Below, one piece after another: positions 1-11,176 of a stretch of DNA of 64,000 nucleotides. This DNA comes from Collybia mongolica (Eukaryota; Basidiomycota; Agaricomycetes; Agaricales; Clitocybaceae): assembly GCA_013420905.1 (NCBI GenBank), contig JAAXNY010000011.1, positions 992,001 through 1,056,000 on the forward strand. The letters are read 5' to 3'. The first letter of the stretch is position 1. Each line of letters begins with the position of its first letter. A program made the position numbers and the translations under genes. The notes under the pieces were generated by a model. The model worked only from the letters and a program-made list of their open reading frames with translations. It had not been told where the DNA came from and did no database searches.

Positions 1-856
1 GAGAGTCAAACAGTCGAATACGCTTTGCTGAACTCACTTGTTCATATGTTGTCACCCACCCGGCTCTCAACATCTCTAATGATAAATTCTTCCCTGGCAC
101 TAAAGCTCCTGGAAGGAATCGAGGTGATAAGCGAACATTGGCCACCTAGATAATGTCAAGAATATATAAATACATTGGAAAGATATACATACCACACGTG
201 AATACTGGTCGCGACGCAGCGGTTGGCAATAGACGGTCTTCCCGAGGACAGTGCCTCGGAGCCAGGCCAAACTTTCAGCGGAAAATGGTTGTGCGGGTCT
301 ACCAAAATGCGCAGCCTTACGTTCCGCATAAGTCGACGAGAACGACAAGATGCGCGAAGGGTGGAAGTACTTCTGGAGCATCAACCCCGCCTATACGAAT
401 ATGTAGGGTATTGTCCTTGAGTTCTGCAATAATACAATTAGGAACTGCACTGTTGAAAAAAAAAGTCCTACCATACCTTTAGCTGACGAGGGTACACGTC
501 TGAATTTGAAGGGCCAATGCCATCCAAAAGCAGGTGTATGATAAAAGCGGAAGTTATCCGCGTCTCCTACACTATTCATTTGTCAGTACGTAATTACCAG
601 CGCCGAGGACACAGTTGGCAAGGGCATACGTGGTAACAACACCCTTTATCCACCGTTTCTTTGCAAACACGTCCGGCGTGATCCAATCGCCATTCTTCAA
701 CCGCCTGCCATAGCGCGCGTGAAAAATAGCCAGAGCGACAGTCGTTGCAGAGCCGGCAGCAAACGCAGTCAAAGCCAACAATGGAGAAGGGACCTGTTCA
801 AGCCGTTTCTGAAATTGAAAGGCTGTTTCATCAACCTTTTCCTGAACAGTTGGCAT
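1..856 (-). CDS. LCL3: LCL3-type membrane-anchored SNase-like endonuclease, 3' end outside window
   Basis: Staphylococcal-nuclease-fold protein of the fungal LCL3 family (putative membrane or mitochondrial endonuclease). Read on the minus strand, exons at 630-856, 477-571, 371-423, 193-315 and 38-145 join in frame across GT-AG introns. The N-terminus (start 856) has a hydrophobic segment around residues 22-45. Next come the family signature [13 protein letters not shown], then [11 protein letters not shown] with the catalytic Arg/Asp/Glu set, then [12 protein letters not shown] and [12 protein letters not shown]. Exon order and spacing match the family; the last exon lies beyond position 1, since bases 1-37 read as intron. 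It is divergent from TAH18, with 138 bp between starts. Family assignment is strong; the biochemical function is poorly known even in yeast. Confidence 0.88.
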
Positions 857-994
857 GTGCGATTGTGGCCTCTCCAGAGGCTAGGTACAGCACTTTTGAG
901 TTTTAGTGAACAAGAGGCACGACAAACGAAATTCACACGATTTGTTTGCTGGTTCCTCCGATTTTGACTCGTTATCTGATAACGTTGACGTTGG
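857..994. promoter_or_regulatory. Compact bidirectional promoter between LCL3 and TAH18
   Basis: Only 138 bp separate the two divergent start codons (856 minus, 995 plus), so both promoters and 5' leaders must lie here or overlap the genes. I see no clear TATA box. Inference from spacing only. Confidence 0.5.
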
Positions 995-3238
995 ATGAGC
1001 TCTTCTCGCTCACTTCTTATTTTATATGCAACAGAAACCGGAAACGCACAGGACGCTGCTGACAGAATAGCTCGCCAATGTAGACGAATCGCATTCCAAT
1101 GTCGTGTCCTGAGTATGGATGCCTATTCACTCGTAAGTTATTTGATTTTTGATTTTCCTCCAAAGTCCCTACTGAATCTCTTTCAACAGCCTGACCTCAT
1201 TTCCGAGGATCTGGTCATTTTTGTTGTGTCGACCACAGGTTCTGGGACCGAACCGCGCTCAATGACATCGCTATGGAACATGTTACTGAGATCCGACCTG
1301 CCTTCTGATTTGTTCGAAGACCTACCGTTTGCCGTGTTTGGGCTCGGGGACACTGCGTATGAAAAGTTCTGCTGGGCGGCGAAAAAGCTTGCTCGTAGAA
1401 TGATTAGCCTAGGTGCTATCGAAATTTGTGAACGTGGCGAGGGAGATGACCAGCATCAACTCGGGTGAGTTCTGACTATCGTGTAGTTATGCTTTTAATC
1501 AGTAAAGGATCCTCAGAACAGACGGTGCGCTACATCCATGGATGGAGGGCCTCTTGGGAGCATTGTTAGAGATATACTCTTTACCCCTAGGAGTCGATAT
1601 TGTTCCTGCCGACGAAGTCCCGCCGCCTCGAGTATCCCTGGAAGAGACTACAATCGCGGCACTGGAACACTGCATTGATCCCTTAGATGAAGATAAAACA
1701 TTTCACACCGCGACGGTCAAACAGAACAAGAGAATGACTGCTGAAGACTGGTATCAAGATGTTAGACACCTAGAATTCGGCTTTGACGACAATATCCAGT
1801 ACGCAGGTAATAACCCTTGGAATCGTCTTTGAATTCATCGGCATGATACAGTTTCGATCCTGGGGATGTTGCTGTAATTCACCCTGTGGCATCCTCGGAT
1901 GCCGTTGAATCTTTTATGAGTACCATGAATTGGGGGAACATCGCAGACCAGCCATTCGCGATACGAAGAATCATGGACGGTAGGCATTCTTTCACCACAT
2001 TCGGAGACACCCAAGTAATATAGTGAACAGACCAATCTCTACCGGACCATATCCCGCGTGTCGTGACGTTGAGAATATTGTTCACGCGATACTTAGATTT
2101 CAATTCAGTCCCACGGCGGACATTCTTCCAGTACCTGAATTATTTCTCTTCAGACGAGATGGAGCGAGAGAAGTTAGAAGAATTTCTTTCCGACGAAGGG
2201 GCTGTGAGTGGAATATTACTATCTTCATTTCGCATTAACGACTCTCTCGAAGGATGAACTTTATGAATATTGTTACAAAGTGCGGCGGACCATGCATGAA
2301 GTCCTCGACGAATTCCGTCATGTCTCAATCCCCAAAGAATATGTTTTCGATGTTTTCCCTCCTCTGCGTCCTCGACAGTTTTCTATCGCAAGCTCGGTTA
2401 AGGTACTACCATTCGTTGCTTCGATAATCGCATCGAAAAACTCAGCTTCCACCTCCAGGCCTTTCCCAAACAAATACAGCTATGCGTGGCGATAGTAAAA
2501 TACCGCACGAAACTAAAGTTCACACGGAGAGGAATTTGTACATCCTACCTGGCCGTTCTTGCGCCCGGTAAGTCATTTAGGTCTCAATCATCTTCACGAT
2601 TACCAACCATCTGGACGCTTCCAGGCGATTCTTTACGAATTGGCTTACAAAAAGGCTTAATTAAGCTTCCGCCTGATTCTAGTACCCCCATCATATGTGT
2701 AGGGCCTGGTACGGGCCTGGCTCCTATGAGATCGGTGATACAGGAACGCGTACACGACGGCTCCCCGAGTAAAAATTTCCATTACATATTCGAGCCTCAG
2801 CCTTATTTTACCGTTTTAGTGAACACGCTTTACTTCGGCTGTCGGTCGGCGGCAAAAGATCAGCACTATGGCGTTGAGTGGGCTCAGTATGACTCTAACG
2901 GCAATGTTAAATACCGTGTGGCGTGTTCCCGGGACGGTCCTGAAGGTGTGAAGCGGACGTACGTGCAGGATCTGATCCAGGAAGATGCAGAAAGTATATG
3001 GAAACTCATTGGCCAGGATAAAGCCTGGGTGTATATATCAGGGTAAGGGTGTTTGAATTTTACTCGCTAGAAAGGGTTTCTGACGTGTCGTAGGTCATCA
3101 AACAAGATGCCCACTGCGGTAAAGGAAGCGTTGAGCTTCGCTGTTGAGACGCACGGGGGGCGTACGCCCGAGGAATCTACTGTGTACGTTGATGAGATGA
3201 TGAGGCAGGGGCGTCTCATTGAAGAATGCTGGAGTTGA
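995..3238 (+). CDS. TAH18: NADPH-dependent diflavin oxidoreductase (Tah18/NDOR1)
   Basis: Transfers electrons from NADPH via FAD and FMN to Dre2 in cytosolic Fe-S cluster assembly. The assembled protein is about 590 residues, the usual family length. The N-terminal flavodoxin domain shows YATETGNAQDAADRIAR, VVSTTGSGTEP and FGLGDTAYEKFC. The FAD-binding part shows RPRQFSIASS. The NADPH site shows CVGPGTGLAPMRSVIQER, LYFGCR and WVYISGSSNKMP. The C-terminus is EECWS. Exon 1 is 995-1132. Later introns fall where the frame changes, for example the one closing at GTGAACAG before the SLPDHIPRVVTLR exon. No frameshift or nonsense codon remains after splicing, so the gene looks intact. Confidence 0.93.
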
Positions 3239-3510
3239 TGGTGCTTGGGTTAAAAATTATACCTCAACCTGGACGAAGCAGAATATTATGTCTGCACTAG
3301 AGGTTCTGCAGGTCATTTAAATATAGTCTAGAGGAAACGAGCGAGAGTAATATACCTGCAAATGTCCCATTCGCATTCTTGACGTTCCTATGCACTTACT
3401 GAATCTGTGCTGACCGGGCCGGCGGACGATTAAGGATATTTGGTCACGCGTCACAGTGTGTGACATTCACATTCATTCCAATCTCCACCGCCTTTCTGCG
3501 AAGCCAAATT

Positions 3511-5180
3511 ATGGAGGGTCCCAAAGCTATAAAGTACACTTTAAAGTGTTAGGACGGCGCCAATTAACTGACTACGCGAATTAGAAAGCGGAAACTCATT
3601 GACAAGTCTCTTCCAAATGTCATCCTTCACAGTCCAGATTTTGCACAGGACTCGCGGATGTACCAGGATCTGCTAGAGATGGAACGCAAACTCGACTGGA
3701 CGATGACAAGAAAGCGAGTAGAAGTGCAGGACGCGCTGTCTAGGATCCCCACGGTAGGTGTTCGGCTGTATGCCTATGTTGACGCGTCGAACGAATATTT
3801 GGCAGACAACTCGAACATTGCGCATTTTTCTCAGTCATACTGTCTCTGGGCAGCTATGGCAGACGGGAGGAGAGGTGATTGCGAACTTCGAGACGGGGGA
3901 GGGGATTCCGGCGTGGGCGCTGAAGATTGAGGGGCGGCTATTAGAGGTACGTATCAACTGCAACTGCGAAGGGGACATTTATATTTATTTGATTGGGTTT
4001 CTACAGGTTCCCAATCAACGGAGTCGAGACAAGACACCTCCACGTAAATTTTCTAGTATGATTAAACGAATGGTTGTCGAGTTGGATCGGGACACAGCAT
4101 TGTATCCGGATGGTAATATCGTAGAGGTGCGTGCCTACATTACAGTTTCTTGTGCTCAATTTAATTGGTGAGGCAGTGGCCCCGAGCCACAGGGCATCAC
4201 AACCCGCCTCTAGATGGTTTCACAATTAGGCGGACAGGCGATTTGCCAACCAAAGTCAGAGTTATTCTGTACCTGGCGCATTTTCCCGACCAGTTTAAAG
4301 TTCTTCCCGAACTCGGTATGCTCTCTTTTGTTCTTCTTTCTTGGTTTAAGAAGACTCATGCACGCATTCTTCAGCCAGTGTCTTGAATATCAAAGAAGAC
4401 AGCCGGATTGGTGTTATCCAAGCTCTCTGGAATTACATAAAAATCCAAGGTCTGCAGGATAAAGTAGACCGACGACTAGTTCGAGCGGATGACAAGCTGA
4501 GACCTGTACACATTCCGGATCCCTTCTATGCTGCCCCATGTTAATCTATTTCCCCATAGATATTTCATGCCGAAAGTGTTCTATTCGACGTTCTCCCCGA
4601 CCTCGTGAACCGATACCTCACTGCGCCAGATCCCATCATCATTCACTACACAGTAAACCCAGCGGTACAGCCCCCCGAGCGGCCGTCAGCATGGGATGTC
4701 GACATAAAGATGGAAGATACACTATTGAAGAACAAAATGTCCACATTGGTGGTGGCTACCAAGGAAAACTCGCAGACTTTAGTCAAAATGGATGAGGAAG
4801 TAAGCTATTAAGCGCAATCTGAGAGACACATAACTGAAGGACTGATTCCGACCAGATCGCTCTTCTAGCCCAATCGCTGCATAACTCACATTTGAAACGC
4901 ACCTTCCTACAGTCTTTTTCTGAGGACCCTGCGCGATTTATACAGACGTGGTTGGAGTCACAGTCGCGCGATCTTGAGAGTGTTTTGGGCAGCGGGCCCA
5001 GCGAAGGGATGACCGTCAGGCAGGAGGAGCTCAGGAGGAGCGATTTCTTCCAATTACCATGGGTGGAAGAGGTGTGTCCATTGTCTTTGTTGGACTTATA
5101 CGAGGTGTCTCATTGTTCTTTCTTTGTAGGCGGTTGCTATTCAGGAGGGTATGCGGCTAGCATCAAAAGCTGTGCAGTGA
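3511..5180 (+). CDS. SWP73: SWIB-domain subunit of SWI/SNF-RSC chromatin remodeller (Swp73/Rsc6/Ssr3, SMARCD family)
   Basis: Nuclear accessory subunit of ATP-dependent chromatin remodelling complexes. The proposed start ATG 3511 gives a short basic leader, then a 51-nt intron, then KKRKLIDKSLPN. The family core follows: ERKLDWTMTRKRVEVQDAL, TLRIFLSHTVSGQ, then the SWIB domain beginning at FTIRRTGDLPTKVRVILYL and running through NIKEDSRIGVIQALWNYIK and HAESVLFDVLPDLVNRYL. The C-terminus has FFQLPWVEEAVAIQEGMRL, typical of the family. About eight exons join in frame. The start is the weakest point; a longer N-terminus is possible. Same orientation as TAH18, 272 bp downstream. Confidence 0.9.
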
Positions 5181-5734
5181 GCCTGGAGATAACTGCGGAT
5201 CGGCTTGCATCTGTATTCTTTCTTTCTATCTCATGGCCGACTCCGCCGGGGTTGTATGTATATTGTTGCCAGTCTGATTATGAATACCAGGTTTTGGGGT
5301 TCAAACTCTAGAATTCAACGGCACAAGTTCATTCTACAAGTCGTGGTTACAATTGTCTGCCAAGTTTGTGAATGCCTTGTCTCCAATTACGCAAGACTCT
5401 ATTTACGTCCCTCGCTTACATGGAGATCGCTTACTTGTCATTTTACGCAATAATACATGCACTCAACCAAGGCCGCACCCAACTTTTGGGCGGGCAACTT
5501 GTGTGAGAAGTTTCCCTCTCGAGCTTGTAAGAGATCGCCGTGCTATGTGTGTATTTTCCCTTTCACCTTGTGTGGCTCAAACCCATTCAGGAGGTTCTCA
5601 CTCAGGCTCGGTTGCCAGCGAAGCGATCACCAATGTGCCCGATCTGATCTCCCCCGATCATGTTAAATAATTGAAATTATCATCCGACAAGGCACAACCA
5701 AATTCAAGTTTGTTCCCCTCATCCTTTGTGCCAG
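5181..5734. other. Intergenic region, no gene seen
   Basis: The stretch between the SWIB gene stop and the BAR-SH3 start contains ORFs of up to about 140 codons, but they overlap each other, lack recognisable motifs and have no splice-compatible continuation. It presumably holds the terminator of one gene and the promoter of the next. Confidence 0.5.
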
Positions 5735-8327
5735 ATGGCCAGCAAACAGGTAGCCCAGAAAAATCCCGAGTCTTGTCAAATTCTGACTGTTTGTTTAGCT
5801 AGGAAAGTTACGCCAGGTTGGCACCTTCGATGCCTAGTCGAATGAAGCACACTAATCAGACCACTTTTCGATCATTAGTGGGCAGGCGAAGTCATCTCCT
5901 CGCGAGACAAGACGACGGTCACTGAAGAGTTCCGTGAACTCGAGAAAGACATTGAACTGCGGAAAGATGGTGCTCAAAAGTACGTCAAACTCATATGGAG
6001 CGTTTGCTTCGACGACGTCGGCTCCGGGCCTGGGTATTCTATACGGTATACTGACCCAACTGAATCAGGTTACTTGCGGCATCGGATGCATACCAATACG
6101 CTCTATCGAAGAAGAAGAAGAATGAAGCGTTCGAGGATGCAGAGAAGCTCCTCCCAATTGATACCCTCGGCATTGTAATGATCGTCCATGGGGAAGAGTT
6201 CGGTGATGATTCTGCCTTTGGTGAGTCGCAATACAACTTAGGCGCCCGCGAATGCACACTCACTAGATATGGACTTTAGGAACATCGCTCGTGAAACTTG
6301 GGCGCGCACATTGCAAAGTGGCTACGCTCCAAGAGGCATATGCGTTGACATTCAAGGACACTTTCTTGGCTTCCATAGAAAAGTTCACCGACGATATCAA
6401 GGAGTATGAAACCCAGAGAAAGAAGCTGGATAGTAGAAGGTGAGGCGGGGAGACTGTCACTTAGTATGACATGACACTTACGAAAGTAGACTGAGCTACG
6501 ATGCGTCAGTGGCCAAATTTGAAAAACTGAAAGGGGGCAAGAAGGAGAAAGAGAAATATGAAGCGGAAGATGAGATGGAGAGAGCGAAGCAACGCTAGTA
6601 AGTGCCCTCATCAGCACTTTCATTGGCTCAGACTTTGACCTTGATTGATGCAACAGCGAAGAGACTTCAGAAGATGTGCAGGTTCTTATGCACTCTATTC
6701 AAGAGAACGAAATTGTTCAGCTTCGAGAGTTGACATCTTTCCTTGATTTGGAGATAAATTTCGTCCAACAGTATCTGAATGTATTGAAGGATGTCAAGTT
6801 GGACTGGCATGACACGTATGTTATCTATCTACCTTGCCCAATAGCTCAACCCCTAAAAGCCACAGATCAAGCATAAGCCTTTCTAAAACTCAGAGAACGA
6901 CCGGGCCGGCCCACCACTTCTCGCGATCTTCGCAAGAAGGTTTTGGCTCCGTTCGGTCGAAGCGGTCGAGTCGGTCAAAAGTTAAGGAGTCCTCGGATTC
7001 CTCCTCCGACGAGGGAAGACCACGATCTGTCACAAGTCGACGGTCGACAACACTCCGCAGGTCGGACTCCAATACCAGTAAGCCCCCATCGCGACCCTCT
7101 TCACGACCGGCGTCCCGCGCTTCGAGGAAAAGGGCTGATAGTGCAGGCACTGTGGGAGATAAGGAAGAAAAGGAGAAAGACAAGTCGCGAAGGCTGAGTG
7201 TTGCGGGTTGGGCGTCAAGTGCCGTTGAGTCCGTCAAAGGTAGGAGCAAGAAGAACAAGGATAAATTTTCCGCCTTGTACGATGGCACGGACCAGCAAGG
7301 CCATGAGGACGATGAGTACGGTACGCCTGGGAAGAAGTCAAGTAGTTTTCCCTCCCTCAGCATGAAAATTTCGAGAGATAAGTCGAAAGAGAGTTTGCAG
7401 GGTTCACCCAAAGCAGTAGCTCGGATCCTGAAGCCACCCTCTCTCCAGGAAAGAAAGATCGCGCGCGCGCTTCATAACTTTTCAGGCGCCGCGGACGAAT
7501 TAACTTTCAAGGCGGGAGACGAAATTGTGGTCATTAACGAAGTTCTAGACGGCTGGTGGATGGGAGAGCTGGACGGAAACAAAGGACTGTTCCCAACTTC
7601 TTACGTCGAAATCCTTCCTCGACCACGTCGACCACCTAGTTCGAACTCTAATAACAAGGAATCGGCTTCATTGTCATCCGGAGACAGTAGGAGACAAACT
7701 TTGGTCAATGACTCCGATTCGTACATGGAAAGCGATATTGATGAACACCATCACATGGACATCCGCCCCTTGGTCCATGACAATAGCCCATTCTATGGAG
7801 GTCCTCCCGACGCGGCCAGTATCACAACCAACAACACCGAAGACGAGGATGAGAAGTCCTTTGTGCCAATCACCCGAAGCTCAGCGAGACCTGGCTATTC
7901 TCAATCCCAGCCAGTCTCCTCCAGATCCTCTCCGCAGATTCCGGACCGGAAGGTTCTACACGTGCTCAACTCCCCACCCCAACCTATGCACCGATCAACG
8001 ACAGACATTCATCAGTCGTCGGGATCCTCGAAGAAAGCGCCGCCCCCACCGCCCCCTCGCCGGCCCATGAACGCAACTCCAGTTGTTAGTCCACCAATTC
8101 CGGACCGCCCGCACAAATCTGCCCGCACCCAGTCAGTGGGTTCGTTGAGGGCGGTCTTGCCGACGCCCACGTCTTCAATTAGTAGCCATGGGTACGATAG
8201 ATCGCCGTTTGAGAGTGCCGTAGAACTGGAGGCTGTAGAAGGGGCGAAAAGAGGGTGTGCAGATTTTAAGCAGAGCCCATTTCAGGCGAAAGGGATGTGC
8301 AGCAACTGCTTCGAATTCCACGGATAA
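5735..8327 (+). CDS. BAR domain plus SH3 domain adaptor protein
   Basis: Membrane-curvature and cortical-actin/endocytosis adaptor of the Rvs167/endophilin type. Start ATG 5735 (MASKQ) is followed by small exons giving LGKLRQWAGEVISSRDK, then a charged helical BAR region of roughly 240 residues (EEFRELEKDIELRKDGAQK ... RELTSFLDLEINFVQQYLN). After an intron closing at CCACAG there is a long Ser/Arg-rich linker. An SH3 domain follows, with ALHNFSGAADELTFKAGDE, DGWWMGEL and KGLFPTSYVEIL. The tail is Pro-rich (APPPPPPRRP) and ends in a Cys-containing box, KGMCSNCFEFHG. All exons join in frame and the gene looks intact. Precise orthology within BAR-SH3 proteins is not settled. Confidence 0.88.
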
Positions 8328-8618
8328 TCCGACCTGAGTCGAGAACGAGTCATAGGGTCGTATTTAAGGGCTACGAGTGGCTGGGCAATAGAAGGCGATT
8401 GAGTGTTTCCCTTGACTTCTCGAATATTATCGTACATGTATCATCTTAAATATGTATTATATGGTTATCAAACAGGATACAATTGCATGCAACACGATTC
8501 GATGCTCTGGTTGGGCTTGAATTTTAAATTTATGGGGCCAGGATCCGTTCTGCACGTGATCTCGGAGGTAAGTGCAAACGATGATGATCCCCTATTTCTC
8601 CCTCTGCTCTTGCCCACA

Positions 8619-9503
8619 ATGTCTGGAGACAGCCTCAAAAGAAGGAAGATAGCCGTCTTGGGCTCCCGTTCAGTCGGTGCGTGTATAGAACAGCCGTCGT
8701 TTTATAGCTTCCCTTTGACGATCGACTCGATTGTCGTTTAGGAAAGTCCTCGCTGGTGAAACAATTCATCGAGGTATACATGAGATCTATCCGCTTTCAT
8801 GCCGCTGGCTGACCAGTAGATACGTCTCGCGACAGAACCATTTTGTGGATGCATATTATCCAACCATTGAGTCCACGTTTGCGAAGACTGTCACATACAA
8901 GGGAATCGAATATGACTGTCATATCATCGACACTGCTGGCCAGGTTCGTTCATGATCGCGGGCAGTGCGATGAACGAGATGCGAGCTCCAACTGACTTTC
9001 TCTGACGCCCTCTTTAGGATGAATACTCCCCCATAAACGCACAACATGCCATAGGCATACACGGCTACGTGCTCGTTTACTCGATAACCTCGCGGAATTC
9101 TTTTGAGATGATTCAGATCGTCTATGATAAGATCATTGATTTTTGTGGGGTCACGGACATCCCTTGCGTCATTGTAGGCTCCAAATGCGATTTGCAGCAA
9201 AAGTACGTCGTCCGGACGTCGTCGTTTACATAATGCCTGATCTCCTCCATCCTTACAGCCGACAGGTGCAAGTGACAGAAGGCCAAAACTTGGGTCGCGC
9301 TAATGGGGCAGCGTGGATCGAAACAAGTGCTAAGGACAATATAAACGTAGGTATGTATCGCATGCATATGTTAGAATGATGTCGGTCCCCCATTTTTTCT
9401 CCCTATTATAGGCAAGGTCTTCGAGCTCTGTCTCGGGGAGATCGAGAGGCGCACAGCGCCAAATCAGGCCGAGCCCCAGGTCAGTCGGTGTATTGTGATG
9501 TAG
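8619..9503 (+). CDS. RHB1: Rheb-family small GTPase
   Basis: Ras-superfamily GTPase upstream of TOR signalling. The first exon (ATG 8619) encodes KRRKIAVLGSRSVG, which joins GKSSLVKQFIE to form the P-loop; the Arg in GSRSVGK is a Rheb hallmark. Then come FVDAYYPTIEST (switch I), DTAGQDEYSPINAQ (G3), VGSKCDLQQ (G4) and ETSAKDNINVGK (G5). The gene ends in CIVM, a CaaX prenylation box, stop 9501-9503. G4 reads SKCD instead of the usual NKxD, so the Asn is Ser. Introns are about 45-70 nt. Exon 4 and its flanks (9027-9287) are identical to a downstream pseudogene. Confidence 0.92.
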
Positions 9504-11176
9504 CCCCCAACCACTAGAGGATCCTCCTTCATATACAATTAACCGTTGATTTATTCCTGTTTTCTGTCTTCCATTTACTGGTCGCTTTTGTTTATCTATG
9601 ACATCGTCCCAACTCTGTTTCGTATACCTGGGTCCCGAGTAGCGTTGTTTCAGGAGACTATATGGCACCTGTAACAGTAAATGTAGATGCCCCCGATCCC
9701 ACCCTATTACAATGTAGAAATTGGGTTAACTCGTTGACTGATACAAGTTCAGGACCGGTTTCTTTGTCAAGAGGTAGGACAGAAATGAGATTAGTCGAGC
9801 CAGGAACACAATTGAATGGTTTCGTATAAACCTTCCCCAGTTAGTCACTTCATGCTATCGGTAGAACCGTCCAAAATGACAAACATACGCAACCGAATTG
9901 CGTATAACGTTTGACGGATTCTAAATTGATTTCCTCTCTTCCTGTCAACGAAGGGAGGGGCATAACACATACTGGAGATAAGATCAAGGCCCGGGATGAA
10001 TTTGAGTGGATAATGGACTAAACTCAGAATGGGAACCCCTCGTTGAAGAAAACACGTACTTACAAGTAGGACACAGAACGTATAACCGAGTAGACTTGCA
10101 CGGGTGGTCTGTAACATAAGGCCAAGTTCACCAATGGGTTATAGTTCCATCGACGCATTATTTGAGCAGAGCAGAAATCGCGACACCGTTGATCGTTGGG
10201 AGGCGAAATTGGGGTCGACTGCGAACGAGGCCATCCCTTGTCATGCATGCCATGTGTGACACGCGATCCCTAGACTCCGATGTCGAGAATGATGTTCACG
10301 ATTCGGACCCGGGAGGGTAAGGCGGTCGTGGTCCAGAGTACATGCGCCGTGGCGACTCCTATGCGAAGCTAGGCCTAAAACTGGCAAGCAGGATAATGAG
10401 TTACGCTATTTATTTTGTTAGTGGAGCATACCTAAAATTTCTAACACGAATGCAACACGACACAGTGGGCAGTCATCTGAGGCATCGTAGCAATCAGTGA
10501 ACTGATGCACGACCCCCTGCCAGGACTACATGGTCACAGGCGTCGAGCATACTTTGGCAAGTTCAGAGTCCAATTCAATTTGGTGGAGGTCAACAAGTTG
10601 ATTCAGGGACCTCGCCGGCAATCCATCCACATACCGGTGATCACTATCACGAACTTCTCAACCACACCGAAAGTCTTCTCAGGCGTGATTGCCCCAGAGT
10701 CCCTGAGCTACGAAATGCTCACATGTATGTATCGTAAAATCAGAACGCGCTAGATCTGGCAGTGGTTCCTTCGGTTCCTGGAATTTCTCACGAGACACCC
10801 TTGAAATGTCATTTTAGCGCCACGATGCATACCGCCCGTCCCACTGATGGAGAGTTATCGAGCAGCCAAGCACAACGCCAGAATCAACCAGCAACTCAAC
10901 CGGGAGGCGGCTCTTTTTGCAGCATGCTTCCTGGGGTGAAATTCTGACAAGGTGTGCGAACTTTGGACCCACCACAGGGTCTCTAAGGGACTAATCCGCG
11001 CGCTATTCGACCAATACATACCATTGGATGTACCTCCCTGATTCTTGGGTCATACTCGCTCATTTGACCTTCGCCTTTGGAAATAGGCGCAGATCCCCCT
11101 TGCGCTGACAGAAGGAACACTCTACTTAAAGGCAGTCCTTCGGGAATGGTCTTTGTCGACTTTTGCCTCCTTTGCC
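9504..11176. repeat. Rheb to P450-A intergenic region, duplicated downstream
   Basis: No convincing gene. From about 9,975 onward the sequence is repeated with roughly 10 percent divergence at 14,525-16,121; the stretch from about 9,290 to 9,975 has no counterpart there. Several open frames (for example 10,505-10,753) exist but change frame between the two copies, so they are unlikely to be coding. The region just upstream of 11,177 is the P450-A promoter. Confidence 0.7.

Noticed and set aside
10505..10753. Short plus-strand frame upstream of P450-A
   Set aside because: In the duplicated copy near 15,090-15,360 the same DNA has indels that shift the frame, so it is not conserved as protein.
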